A DNA stretch of 6,545 bases from Alphaproteobacteria bacterium (GTDB lineage Bacteria; Pseudomonadota; Alphaproteobacteria; Puniceispirillales; Puniceispirillaceae), in contig WTHY01000156.1 of assembly GCA_011522945.1 (NCBI GenBank), positions 1,357-7,901 on the forward strand, given 5' to 3'. The position numbers and the translations under genes were made by a program. Within the stretch, counting starts at the first letter, position 1; each line of letters begins with the position of its first letter. Under the pieces are notes generated by a model that did no database searches, had not been told where the DNA came from, and saw nothing but the letters and a program-made list of their open reading frames with translations. Below are positions 1 to 5,638 of the stretch, in pieces.

Positions 1-368
1 ATGGCTTCATCATAGGCTTCATCAGACTCAAAATTCTTGATATCTAGCAATTCGGCATTTTGGATCGCCTGTTCAAATATACCGCCTTGCTCAAACTGTT
101 CTACATACAGGTCAAGTAAGAGCGTAGGTGTGATTTCGATAAAACCAATCGCGTTAAAACGCCTATAATACTCAGCCTCAAAGGTTGGAACTTTTGTAAA
201 ATTGGTAACTGCCGTAAAGGTTGGAGGCGATGAAATAAATAGGATTGCAAACACACCTGATATAGACGCCATTATTGCACCGATGAGCTTCCATTTTCCC
301 TCCCAAAGAGTTTCAATAACTTCAATGAAATCAATTTCATCCTGATAATGTGGCTGAGTTCCATCCAT
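1..368 (-). CDS. Wzz-family polysaccharide chain-length determinant, N-terminal part (cut by the left edge)
   Basis: This is the first 122 codons of a gene that continues beyond position 1; the frame stays open throughout. The product begins MDGTQPHYQDEIDFIEVIET. The acidic DEIDFIEVIETLWEGKW stretch (residues 10-26) is followed by one hydrophobic segment at about 28-46. This is the classic start of Wzz/chain-length-determinant proteins, which sit in the inner membrane and set the length of O-antigen or exopolysaccharide chains. Next comes a SSPPTFTA stretch (46-53), where the periplasmic domain begins. The ATG at 368 has a good ribosome binding site (GGAGA) seven bases upstream. The visible part ends in a DEAYDEA repeat. 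Whether the protein also carries a C-terminal tyrosine kinase (Wzc type) cannot be seen. The family call is from recognition of the N-terminal pattern and topology. Confidence 0.8.
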   Translation of the reverse strand, partial: MDGTQPHYQDEIDFIEVIETLWEGKWKLIGAIMASISGVFAILFISSPPTFTAVTNFTKVPTFEAEYYRRFNAIGFIEITPTLLLDLYVEQFEQGGIFEQAIQNAELLDIKNFESDEAYDEA

Positions 369-375
369 GAAACTA

Positions 376-380
376 TCTCC
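376..380 (-). promoter_or_regulatory. Ribosome binding site of the wzz-like gene
   Basis: On the minus strand the sequence reads GGAGA, seven bases before the ATG at 368. It decides the start: the other nearby ATG, at 364, is in a different frame. Confidence 0.7.
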
Positions 381-395
381 AGTGACATACCAACG

Positions 396-419
396 AAAAA
401 ACCCACAAACCTGTGCGGG
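396..419 (-). terminator. Hairpin followed by U6, just upstream of the wzz-like gene
   Basis: Read on the minus strand, CCCGCA (419-414) pairs with TGTGGG (407-402) through six pairs including one G-U, with a six-base loop, and is followed directly by six T residues (401-396). This is the form of a short intrinsic terminator. The same sequence read on the plus strand has an A-C mismatch and no adjacent T-run, so the minus strand is favoured. It lies only about 16 bases before the wzz ribosome binding site. It would therefore either stop transcription coming from further upstream or act as a leader attenuator. A TATAAA box on the minus strand at 438-433 would put the hairpin in the leader, but I see no good -35 for it. 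The stem is short, so strength is uncertain. Confidence 0.4.
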
Positions 420-497
420 AATTTTCACTTTATTTATATGAAACTAACAAAAGATGAATTTCGTCAGTTAAAGGAAACAGACTGTGAAGGACCGTGG

Positions 498-543
498 TAT
501 AGGAAGCATATATCAAAATCCTATATGCACCAGATACATATAG
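498..543. repeat. Cluster of overlapping AT-rich inverted repeats
   Basis: Three perfect seven-base inverted repeats overlap here. TATAGGA (498-504) matches TCCTATA (519-525). GCATATA (506-512) matches TATATGC (522-528) with a nine-base loop. CTATATG (521-527) matches CATATAG (537-543) with a nine-base loop. The central arm, about 519-528, can pair with either side, so the hairpins exclude one another. This may be an operator for a dimeric regulator, an RNA switch-like leader, or AT-rich coincidence. It sits between the two divergent genes, where a regulator site would be expected. Confidence 0.35.
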
Positions 544-865
544 AGACAGGTTTGGCGTAAATCAGACCTGCGAAACTGTCATCAAGCACTTTTTATAATA
601 GGTGTATGTTTTGGAAACTCTGGGGAGACTGGGCGCTCTGCCTCATTTATCATAACCTTATGCAATTTTGTGCAACTCAGCCTGTCTGTTAGACCGCTAT
701 GCAGCTAACGGGCTTGTTCTTACCTATCACATTATTGTTCACAACTCATGTGAAAGACAGATGTGGTTTGTGATGTCGTATCATCTATTAGGCATTTGCA
801 TGACTATTGGCATTTTTGATAGCGTCAGGAGTTTCTTATAGGAAAGAAATTGGAAGCCAGCATAT

Positions 866-871
866 GAGGAG
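866..871 (+). promoter_or_regulatory. Ribosome binding site of the racemase gene
   Basis: GAGGAG lies six bases before the ATG at 878 and supports that start. A near-consensus site like this suggests efficient translation. Confidence 0.7.
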
Positions 872-877
872 CCCAAT

Positions 878-1567
878 ATGAAAAAAATCGGTATTTTGGG
901 TGGTATGTCAGCAGCGTCATCTCAGATCTATTACCAGACTTTATGTGAGTTAACGCTCACCCATTTTGGTGGCTTGCACTCCCCGAATTTATTGTTGCGT
1001 TCTTTGGATTTTGCGCCACTTGCGAAAATGATGCATGAGGGCCGCTGGACAGATATTGCAAAAGTCTTGAATGCCGAAGCAATCAGCCTTGAAAAGGCGG
1101 GCGCAGAGCTCATTATTTTAGCAACAAATACAATGCACAAATTGGCAGACGATATGATGCAAGGTGTAGATGCACCTCTGCTCCATATTGCAGAGGCTAC
1201 GTCAGCTGCTATTTTGGACAGGAATTGCAACAAACCTGCTTTTATTGCGACAAAATTCACGATGGAAGAGGATTTCTATCTCAAGATTTTGAGAGACAGG
1301 ACAATCAATCCTTTAATTCCAAATGCAGCGCAACGGGCGCAGATTAACGATATCATTTTTTCTGAGCTATGCCGGAATGAAATAACGGTCAAAAGTGAAG
1401 ACATCTATGTCGATATCGTTAAGGATTTGAAGCAATCCGGTGCTGACAGTGTCATTTTGGGATGCACTGAAGTTTGTCTGTTATTAAATGAGGAAAACAC
1501 AAGCTTACCTGTTTTTGATACAACGCGCATACATTGCGAGGCAGCACTTAAGGCAGCGATAGATTAA
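878..1567 (+). CDS. Aspartate/glutamate racemase family protein (YgeA-like)
   Basis: This 229-residue protein is full length for the family (E. coli YgeA is about 230). Members interconvert L- and D-aspartate or glutamate in the cytoplasm by a two-base mechanism without cofactor. The sequence shows the N-terminal GILGGMS (5-11), the FGGLHS segment (30-35), ATNTMHK (82-88) and GCTE (195-198), followed by FDTTRIH (213-219). The two acid/base residues would be Thr83 and Cys196. From memory, E. coli YgeA likewise uses a threonine and a cysteine (Thr83/Cys197) where most aspartate racemases have two cysteines, and the numbering agrees almost exactly. The start at 878 is supported by GAGGAG six bases upstream. 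The gene stands alone: its upstream neighbour is divergent, and 247 bases separate it from the next cluster. D-amino-acid supply or catabolism is a reasonable role, but the true substrate is unknown. Confidence 0.9.
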   Translation: MKKIGILGGMSAASSQIYYQTLCELTLTHFGGLHSPNLLLRSLDFAPLAKMMHEGRWTDIAKVLNAEAISLEKAGAELIILATNTMHKLADDMMQGVDAPLLHIAEATSAAILDRNCNKPAFIATKFTMEEDFYLKILRDRTINPLIPNAAQRAQINDIIFSELCRNEITVKSEDIYVDIVKDLKQSGADSVILGCTEVCLLLNEENTSLPVFDTTRIHCEAALKAAID

Positions 1568-1814
1568 GCCTCGAAAGGCGCCCAAAGCGAAAGTGACGAT
1601 GCGGGAAGATGTTAAAGCTCTGAGAGATCAAATTCCCAATCTTTAAAAACTTCCTAAAGGTCAAGCAGGGGAAGATTTAAAGAAGAGATAGTTGAACGTT
1701 TGATAGACGGAAAAACCGCGCAAAATGCGTTTAATAACTTGCAACTTACACTGAACAAGGGTCTATTTTGGTCATCAAATTGCGCGTCCATATCGCGCCA
1801 ATAGGGAGACCCAC
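1568..1814. other. Intergenic region with possible decayed reading frame
   Basis: There is no intact gene here. On the plus strand one frame reads MREDVKALRDQIPNL from 1599, hits TAA at 1644, then continues in the same frame as KLPKGQAGEDLKKR to a TAG at 1689. A second frame, from about 1659 to the TAG at 1802, reads on as FKEEIVERLIDGKTAQNAF and more, with no ATG. Both pieces look protein-like in composition and could be the remains of a small gene broken by a stop and a frameshift, but I cannot name it. A small GCCT-CGAA-AGGC hairpin lies right after the racemase stop (1568-1579) without a T-run. Confidence 0.35.
1739..1767 (+). promoter_or_regulatory. Candidate sigma-70-type promoter of the CoA gene cluster
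   Basis: TTGCAA (1739-1744) and TCTATT (1762-1767) are separated by exactly 17 bases; each matches four of six consensus positions. It lies about 47 bases upstream of the ATG at 1815, which would give a short leader. It is the best candidate I found in the gap before the three-gene cluster, but matches of this quality also occur by chance. Confidence 0.35.
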
Positions 1815-3008
1815 ATGCCACATCAACCCGCATCTGCAGCACTATCCCACATTCGCGTTCTTGATTTGACACGCGTACGCTCCGGGCCAACAGCTGTTCG
1901 GCAACTTGCTGATTGGGGCGCCGACGTAATCAAAATTGAACAGCCTGAATCGCTTGAGGCTGATGGTGCTCTTGGCGCAGGTCGCAATACGCCTGATTGG
2001 CAAAATCTACAACGAAATCGCCGCAGCCTGACGCTGAACCTGAAATCAGACGAAGGCAAAAACATCTTTCTAAAACTTGTGAAAACGGCTGATGTTGTTG
2101 TGGAAAATTTTCGTCCTGATGTGAAGGATCGGCTGGGCATTGATTATGAAAGCCTTAAGGCCTTAAACCCCAAGATTATCTTGGCAAGCATTTCAGGATT
2201 TGGACAAACAGGTCCCTATGCCAAACGCCCAGGATTTGATCAGATTGCTCAAGGTATGGGGGGATTAATGTCGATCACGGGCGATCCTGAGGGTGGCCCA
2301 ATGCGCGTTGGGATCCCAATTGCTGATCTAACGGCTGGTCTATTTTGTGCATTGGGCATATTAACCGCTTTAGTCGAGCGAGAAAAATCTGGTGAAGGTC
2401 AATGGCTCCACACCTCATTATTACAATCACAAGCATTCATGCTGGATTTCCAAGCAGCCCGTTGGTTGATGAAGGAAGAAGTCGCACCACAGGTCGGCAA
2501 TGAACATCCAACCAGTCTTCCAACGAATCGTTTCCTAACAAAAGATGGTGCGGTAAATATTGCTGTTGCAGGTAATGAAACATGGCGTCGTTTATGTGAT
2601 GCACTTGGCAAACCAGACTGGTTTGAACATGAGAATTATAAAACAAACGCAGACAGGCGTGAAAATCGTGTTCGCCTGAACGCCGAGATTGCCGACATCA
2701 TCGCCACTAAAACCAGTGCCGAATGGGTGGATGCCCTTACCGCTGCGGGCGTGCCATGTGGGCCTATTTACAAGATAGACGAAATGTTTGCCGATCCACA
2801 GGTCCAGCATTTAGGCGTTGCACAACCACTTAGTACTGTTCCCTTTGGTGACACGCATGCCATGGGTCAACCTGTGCAACTGACACGTACACCATCGCAG
2901 CTGGTGGGATCGCCCCCGACACGCGGTGAACATACACTAGAAATTCTAGAAGAATTGGGAATCGACGCCGACCAAGCGGTCACCCTAAAAGACAATTCCA
3001 TCATATAA
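1815..3008 (+). CDS. Class III CoA-transferase (CaiB/BaiF family)
   Basis: This 397-residue protein has the usual length for the family, which moves coenzyme A between carboxylic acids in the cytoplasm through an aspartyl-CoA thioester and folds as interlocked ring dimers. The N-terminus IRVLDLTRVRSGPTAVRQL (13-31), the following ADWGADVIKIEQP (32-44), VVENFRP (95-101) and ASISGFGQTGPYA (124-136) are typical. The catalytic aspartate should be Asp171 in GIPIADLTAG (166-175), the position of Asp169 in formyl-CoA transferase as I recall it. The C-terminal half contains GVPCGPI and DEMFADPQV, also characteristic. The start has GGGAG (1804-1808) six bases upstream. It heads a tight cluster, 16 bases before the crotonase gene and followed by malonyl-CoA synthetase. 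The substrate pair cannot be read from the sequence; the neighbours make malonyl-, acetyl- or another short acyl-CoA the best guess. Confidence 0.9.
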   Translation: MPHQPASAALSHIRVLDLTRVRSGPTAVRQLADWGADVIKIEQPESLEADGALGAGRNTPDWQNLQRNRRSLTLNLKSDEGKNIFLKLVKTADVVVENFRPDVKDRLGIDYESLKALNPKIILASISGFGQTGPYAKRPGFDQIAQGMGGLMSITGDPEGGPMRVGIPIADLTAGLFCALGILTALVEREKSGEGQWLHTSLLQSQAFMLDFQAARWLMKEEVAPQVGNEHPTSLPTNRFLTKDGAVNIAVAGNETWRRLCDALGKPDWFEHENYKTNADRRENRVRLNAEIADIIATKTSAEWVDALTAAGVPCGPIYKIDEMFADPQVQHLGVAQPLSTVPFGDTHAMGQPVQLTRTPSQLVGSPPTRGEHTLEILEELGIDADQAVTLKDNSII

Positions 3009-3024
3009 GTAGAAAGAACATGAG

Positions 3025-3834
3025 ATGAGCATTGAAATCGACCTGCCAACAGAGAAAATCAAAGGCGTAATCAAAGGTGCTGTTGGGCATATCATCTTTA
3101 ATAACCCTGAACGGCACAATGCCGTTTCATTAGAAATGTGGGATGCCGTCGAAGTCGCATTAAACGCGTTCAAGGATAATGAAGATGTGCGTATCGTTAT
3201 TCTATCCGGTGCGGGTGGAAAGGCCTTTGTGTCAGGTGCAGATATTTCAAAATTTGAAAAAGAACGTGGATCAAAAGATGCAACTGAGCATTATAATGCG
3301 CGCCTTAAAGTCGTCTATGATATCATTGAAAATTACCCAAAACCTACAATTGCTATGATTAATGGTCATTGTATTGGAGGGGGTTTGAACTTGGCTGCCT
3401 GTACCGATATCCGCGTGGCATCAGATAAATCACGTTTTGCAATGCCTGCCGCAAAGCTAGCCCTTGGCTATCCGTTTGATGCTATTCGCCGTTTGGTCAA
3501 TGCCGTAGGTGCCGCCGCTGCCAAGCAATTGATGTTTACTGCGAAATCAATCGACGCAGATACAGCACTGCGCATCGGCTTCATCCAAGAGGTGATCACA
3601 GAAGAAGACTTGAATGCGCGCGTCGAGGCGTTGTCAGATACCATTGCTGGCAATGCCCCATTAACCATTCAAACTATGAAATTCATTGCAACACAGGTTA
3701 TGCAAGCTGATCCTGCAAAACGCGATTTGGCAAAATGTGATGAAATGGTCGCTGCCTGTTTTGCATCTCAAGATTATGTTGAAGGACGTAAGGCGTTTAT
3801 GGAAAAACGCAAACCTGAATTCAAAGGCCGCTAA
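3025..3834 (+). CDS. Crotonase (enoyl-CoA hydratase/isomerase) family protein lacking both classical catalytic glutamates
   Basis: This 269-residue protein has the crotonase fold. Visible are the substrate entry segment NNPERHNAVS (26-35), the first oxyanion-hole stretch FVSGADI (68-74), the second one around HCIGGGLNLAA (115-125) and the C-terminal FMEKRKPEFKGR. In classical enoyl-CoA hydratase one glutamate follows the glycine run (GGGCEL) and another follows a proline (GQPEI). By hand alignment these positions are Asn122 and Ala142, so ordinary hydration chemistry is doubtful. Tyr149 (in LGYP) aligns, without gaps, with Tyr140 of E. coli methylmalonyl-CoA decarboxylase YgfG as I recall that sequence. 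However, YgfG His66 corresponds to Ala72 here. The place between a CoA-transferase and malonyl-CoA synthetase suggests a substrate of malonyl- or short acyl-CoA type. The start at 3025 has only a weak AGAAAG site (3011-3016). Fold is certain, reaction is not. Confidence 0.88.
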   Translation: MSIEIDLPTEKIKGVIKGAVGHIIFNNPERHNAVSLEMWDAVEVALNAFKDNEDVRIVILSGAGGKAFVSGADISKFEKERGSKDATEHYNARLKVVYDIIENYPKPTIAMINGHCIGGGLNLAACTDIRVASDKSRFAMPAAKLALGYPFDAIRRLVNAVGAAAAKQLMFTAKSIDADTALRIGFIQEVITEEDLNARVEALSDTIAGNAPLTIQTMKFIATQVMQADPAKRDLAKCDEMVAACFASQDYVEGRKAFMEKRKPEFKGR

Positions 3835-3848
3835 GGGACAAGAAACCT

Positions 3849-5360
3849 ATGAACATGTTATTTGATGCCCTGGTAGCCCCGCTGGAAACGCGGACAGATG
3901 CCGTTTTGATCCGCCCCGATAATTCTGAAGTGTCTGGCCAAGAGTTATTTTTGCTATCAGGTCAAATTGCAAATATTTTGCGTGATGCAGGTGTTGAACC
4001 AGGCCATCGTGTCGCGATGCAATGCGAAAAATCGGTAGAGGCGCTAGCCCTTTATTTAGCATGTTTGCGTTTAGGCGCGCTCTTTCTCCCTTTAAATACA
4101 GCCTATATGCCGGCTGAAATAGACTATTTCATCGGCGATGCGGAACCAACTGTTGTTGTGTCCTCAATGCAGGCGGAAGACCAAATTGCACCTATTTGTG
4201 CACAGCATAAGGCGACGCTATTCACACTGGGAGAGAACTCTGATGGCACGTTGATTGATGCAGCCAAAACAGCTTCACCTATATGCCCTGTTGCTGAACG
4301 TGGCCCTGATGATCTGGCCGCAATCCTATATACATCTGGGACAACGGGCCGTTCTAAAGGGGCGATGCTAAGCAACAAAAACCTGTTATCCAATGCCGAA
4401 AGCCTGTCAGAGGCATGGCGTTTCACATCAAAGGATCGATTGCTACACGCCTTGCCCATCTTTCATGCACATGGGTTATTCGTGGCCGTCAATGTGTCAT
4501 TGAATGTGGGCGCGTCAATGATCTTTCTTCCAAAGTTCGACATTGATGTTGTGATGGATAAAATTGGGGATGCAACCACGATGATGGGCGTTCCCACCTT
4601 TTATACACGCATGTTAGCTGATGCACGTTGCACCCCAGAAAATCTAGGACATATGCGCTTATTTGTATCAGGTAGTGCGCCACTATTGGCAGAAACGCAT
4701 CGCGAGTTTGAAGACAAAACAGGCCAGCGCATTCTAGAACGCTATGGCATGACAGAAACCACGATGAGTTCATCCAATCCCTATGACGGTGAACGCCGCG
4801 CCGGAACAGTTGGATTTCCTCTGCCAAACATCGAATTGCGCGTGGTTGACCCTGAAACTGGTGACAATCTGCCAAATGGTGAGATTGGCAATCTTGAGGT
4901 GCGTGGCCCTAATGTTTTCCAAGGATATTGGCGCATGCCTGAAAAAACAGCTGAAGAATTTCGCGATGATGGCTTCTTTATTACTGGAGATATCGCAAAA
5001 ATCGATCAGGATGGGTACATAACCATCATTGGCCGTTCTAAAGATTTGGTGATTTCCGGGGGCTATAATGTCTATCCCAAAGAGGTGGAATCTGAAATTG
5101 ATGATTTAGACGGCGTTAATGAATCAGCCGTCATCGGTGTACCACATCCTGACTTTGGTGAAGCGGTTGTTGCCGTTATTGTACCGCAGCCGGGCGGTAA
5201 ACTTACGGCAGATCAAATTATTTCAGCTCTGCAACAGCGATTGGCCAAGTTCAAATGCCCAAAGCGTGTTTTCTTTGTTGATGCACTGCCACGCAACACC
5301 ATGGGTAAGGTGCAGAAAAACGAAATGCGCAAAAGCTACGAAAACACATTTAAGGCATGA
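3849..5360 (+). CDS. matB: Malonyl-CoA synthetase (malonate--CoA ligase)
   Basis: This adenylate-forming enzyme makes malonyl-CoA (often also methylmalonyl-CoA) from the free acid, ATP and CoA in the cytoplasm. It has 503 residues, matching the length I recall for Rhodopseudomonas palustris MatB, and shares long identical stretches with it, such as LPLNTAY (80-86), DDLAAILYTSGTTGRSKGA (154-172), HGLFVA (208-213), GSMIFLPKF-like (222-230), SGSAPLLA (274-281) and GPNVFQGYWRMPEKT (353-367). Core motifs are the phosphate loop YTSGTTGRSKG (161-171), YGMTET (299-304), TGD (379-381) and GRSKDLVISGG (395-405). Lys487 in PRNTMGK is the adenylation lysine, the residue whose acetylation controls these ligases in R. 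palustris (Lys488 there, from memory). Arg254 in VPTFYTR probably binds the distal carboxylate. The start at 3849 has AGGGA overlapping the preceding stop; ATG at 3855 is a poorer alternative. It is the last gene of the cluster. Confidence 0.93.
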   Translation: MNMLFDALVAPLETRTDAVLIRPDNSEVSGQELFLLSGQIANILRDAGVEPGHRVAMQCEKSVEALALYLACLRLGALFLPLNTAYMPAEIDYFIGDAEPTVVVSSMQAEDQIAPICAQHKATLFTLGENSDGTLIDAAKTASPICPVAERGPDDLAAILYTSGTTGRSKGAMLSNKNLLSNAESLSEAWRFTSKDRLLHALPIFHAHGLFVAVNVSLNVGASMIFLPKFDIDVVMDKIGDATTMMGVPTFYTRMLADARCTPENLGHMRLFVSGSAPLLAETHREFEDKTGQRILERYGMTETTMSSSNPYDGERRAGTVGFPLPNIELRVVDPETGDNLPNGEIGNLEVRGPNVFQGYWRMPEKTAEEFRDDGFFITGDIAKIDQDGYITIIGRSKDLVISGGYNVYPKEVESEIDDLDGVNESAVIGVPHPDFGEAVVAVIVPQPGGKLTADQIISALQQRLAKFKCPKRVFFVDALPRNTMGKVQKNEMRKSYENTFKA

Positions 5361-5366
5361 GTGCTG

Positions 5367-5378
5367 AGATAATTATCT
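5367..5378. repeat. Perfect 12-base palindrome after matB
   Basis: AGATAATTATCT reads the same on both strands and begins seven bases after the matB stop codon. It has no loop and no GC, so it would be a poor terminator; a protein-binding site or chance are alternatives. Confidence 0.4.
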
Positions 5379-5395
5379 GAAACAAGCAGCCATGC

Positions 5396-5425
5396 TCTAT
5401 CTGTCTATGTGCTGTCTATATGCTG
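5396..5425 (+). repeat. Short imperfect tandem repeat
   Basis: TCTATGTGCTG (5404-5414) is followed directly by TCTATATGCTG (5415-5425), which differs at one base, and is preceded by a shortened copy TCTATCTG (5396-5403). The 11-base unit recurs only two and a half times. It probably arose by slippage in non-coding DNA. Confidence 0.5.
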
Positions 5426-5638
5426 TGGCTTATCGCGCGGGTCCTGTGTCCATCATAAAGAGCTGCCAGTGGGGTAGCGCCTGAGTTGAAATAGATGAGG
5501 TTTGAGATGGCGTGCTGCCTTTCTAGCTCTTATTTATATACACTCAATCGTACAAGGTAGCTTTGAGATGAAACGTTGCCCTAGAAGCCGTCACTCATTT
5601 CCACCCAATAGTTCTAATGGCGTAAGTCATTGAAAATA

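Larger units (their letters stand above)
369..877. other. Intergenic region between divergent wzz-like and racemase genes
   Basis: About 500 bases lie between the two divergent starts and should hold the promoters of both. I found no convincing gene on either strand. A 70-codon plus-strand frame (348-560) overlaps the start of the wzz-like gene, lacks a ribosome binding site and resembles no family I know. A few ATG-less open stretches follow, broken by stops. The recognisable structures are the minus-strand hairpin with U6 at 396-419 and the inverted-repeat cluster at 498-543. The racemase ribosome binding site is near the right end. No well-matched -35/-10 pair with 16-18 base spacing stood out for the racemase. 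Confidence 0.6.
5361..5638. other. Intergenic region between convergent matB and guaA
   Basis: This 278-base stretch should end transcription from both sides. I see no gene, tRNA or strong GC-rich hairpin with a T-run on either strand. Present are a perfect 12-base palindrome AGATAATTATCT (5367-5378), seven bases after the matB stop, and a short imperfect tandem repeat (5396-5425). Termination may be Rho-dependent or lie within weaker structures. Confidence 0.5.

Noticed and set aside
3..24. Direct repeat GGCTTCATCA at 3-12 and 15-24
   Set aside because: It lies in frame within the wzz-like coding sequence, giving DEAYDEA; a small in-frame duplication and not a mobile or CRISPR element.
348..560. 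70-codon plus-strand open frame
   Set aside because: It overlaps the well-supported start of the wzz-like gene, has no ribosome binding site and matches no family I recognise; treated as chance.
609..692. Open stretch reading GDWALCLIYHNLMQF, reminiscent of the tail of some transposases
   Set aside because: The likeness is limited to a few residues, there is no start, no further transposase sequence and no terminal inverted repeats; too weak to call an insertion-sequence remnant.
761..841. 26-codon plus-strand frame before the racemase
   Set aside because: No ribosome binding site, and nothing in its content marks it as a real leader peptide.
1568..1579. GCCT-CGAA-AGGC hairpin directly after the racemase stop
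   Set aside because: Only four base pairs and no T-run, so not supported as a terminator.
3020..3028. Two-codon frame ATG-AGA-TGA whose stop overlaps the crotonase ATG
   Set aside because: It could in principle couple translation, but a minimal frame like this is easily explained by chance next to a weak ribosome binding site.
4489..4875. 128-codon minus-strand open frame inside matB, and other antisense frames in the CoA cluster
   Set aside because: They lie opposite strongly supported genes, lack ribosome binding sites and have no recognisable protein motifs; shadows of the sense coding frame.
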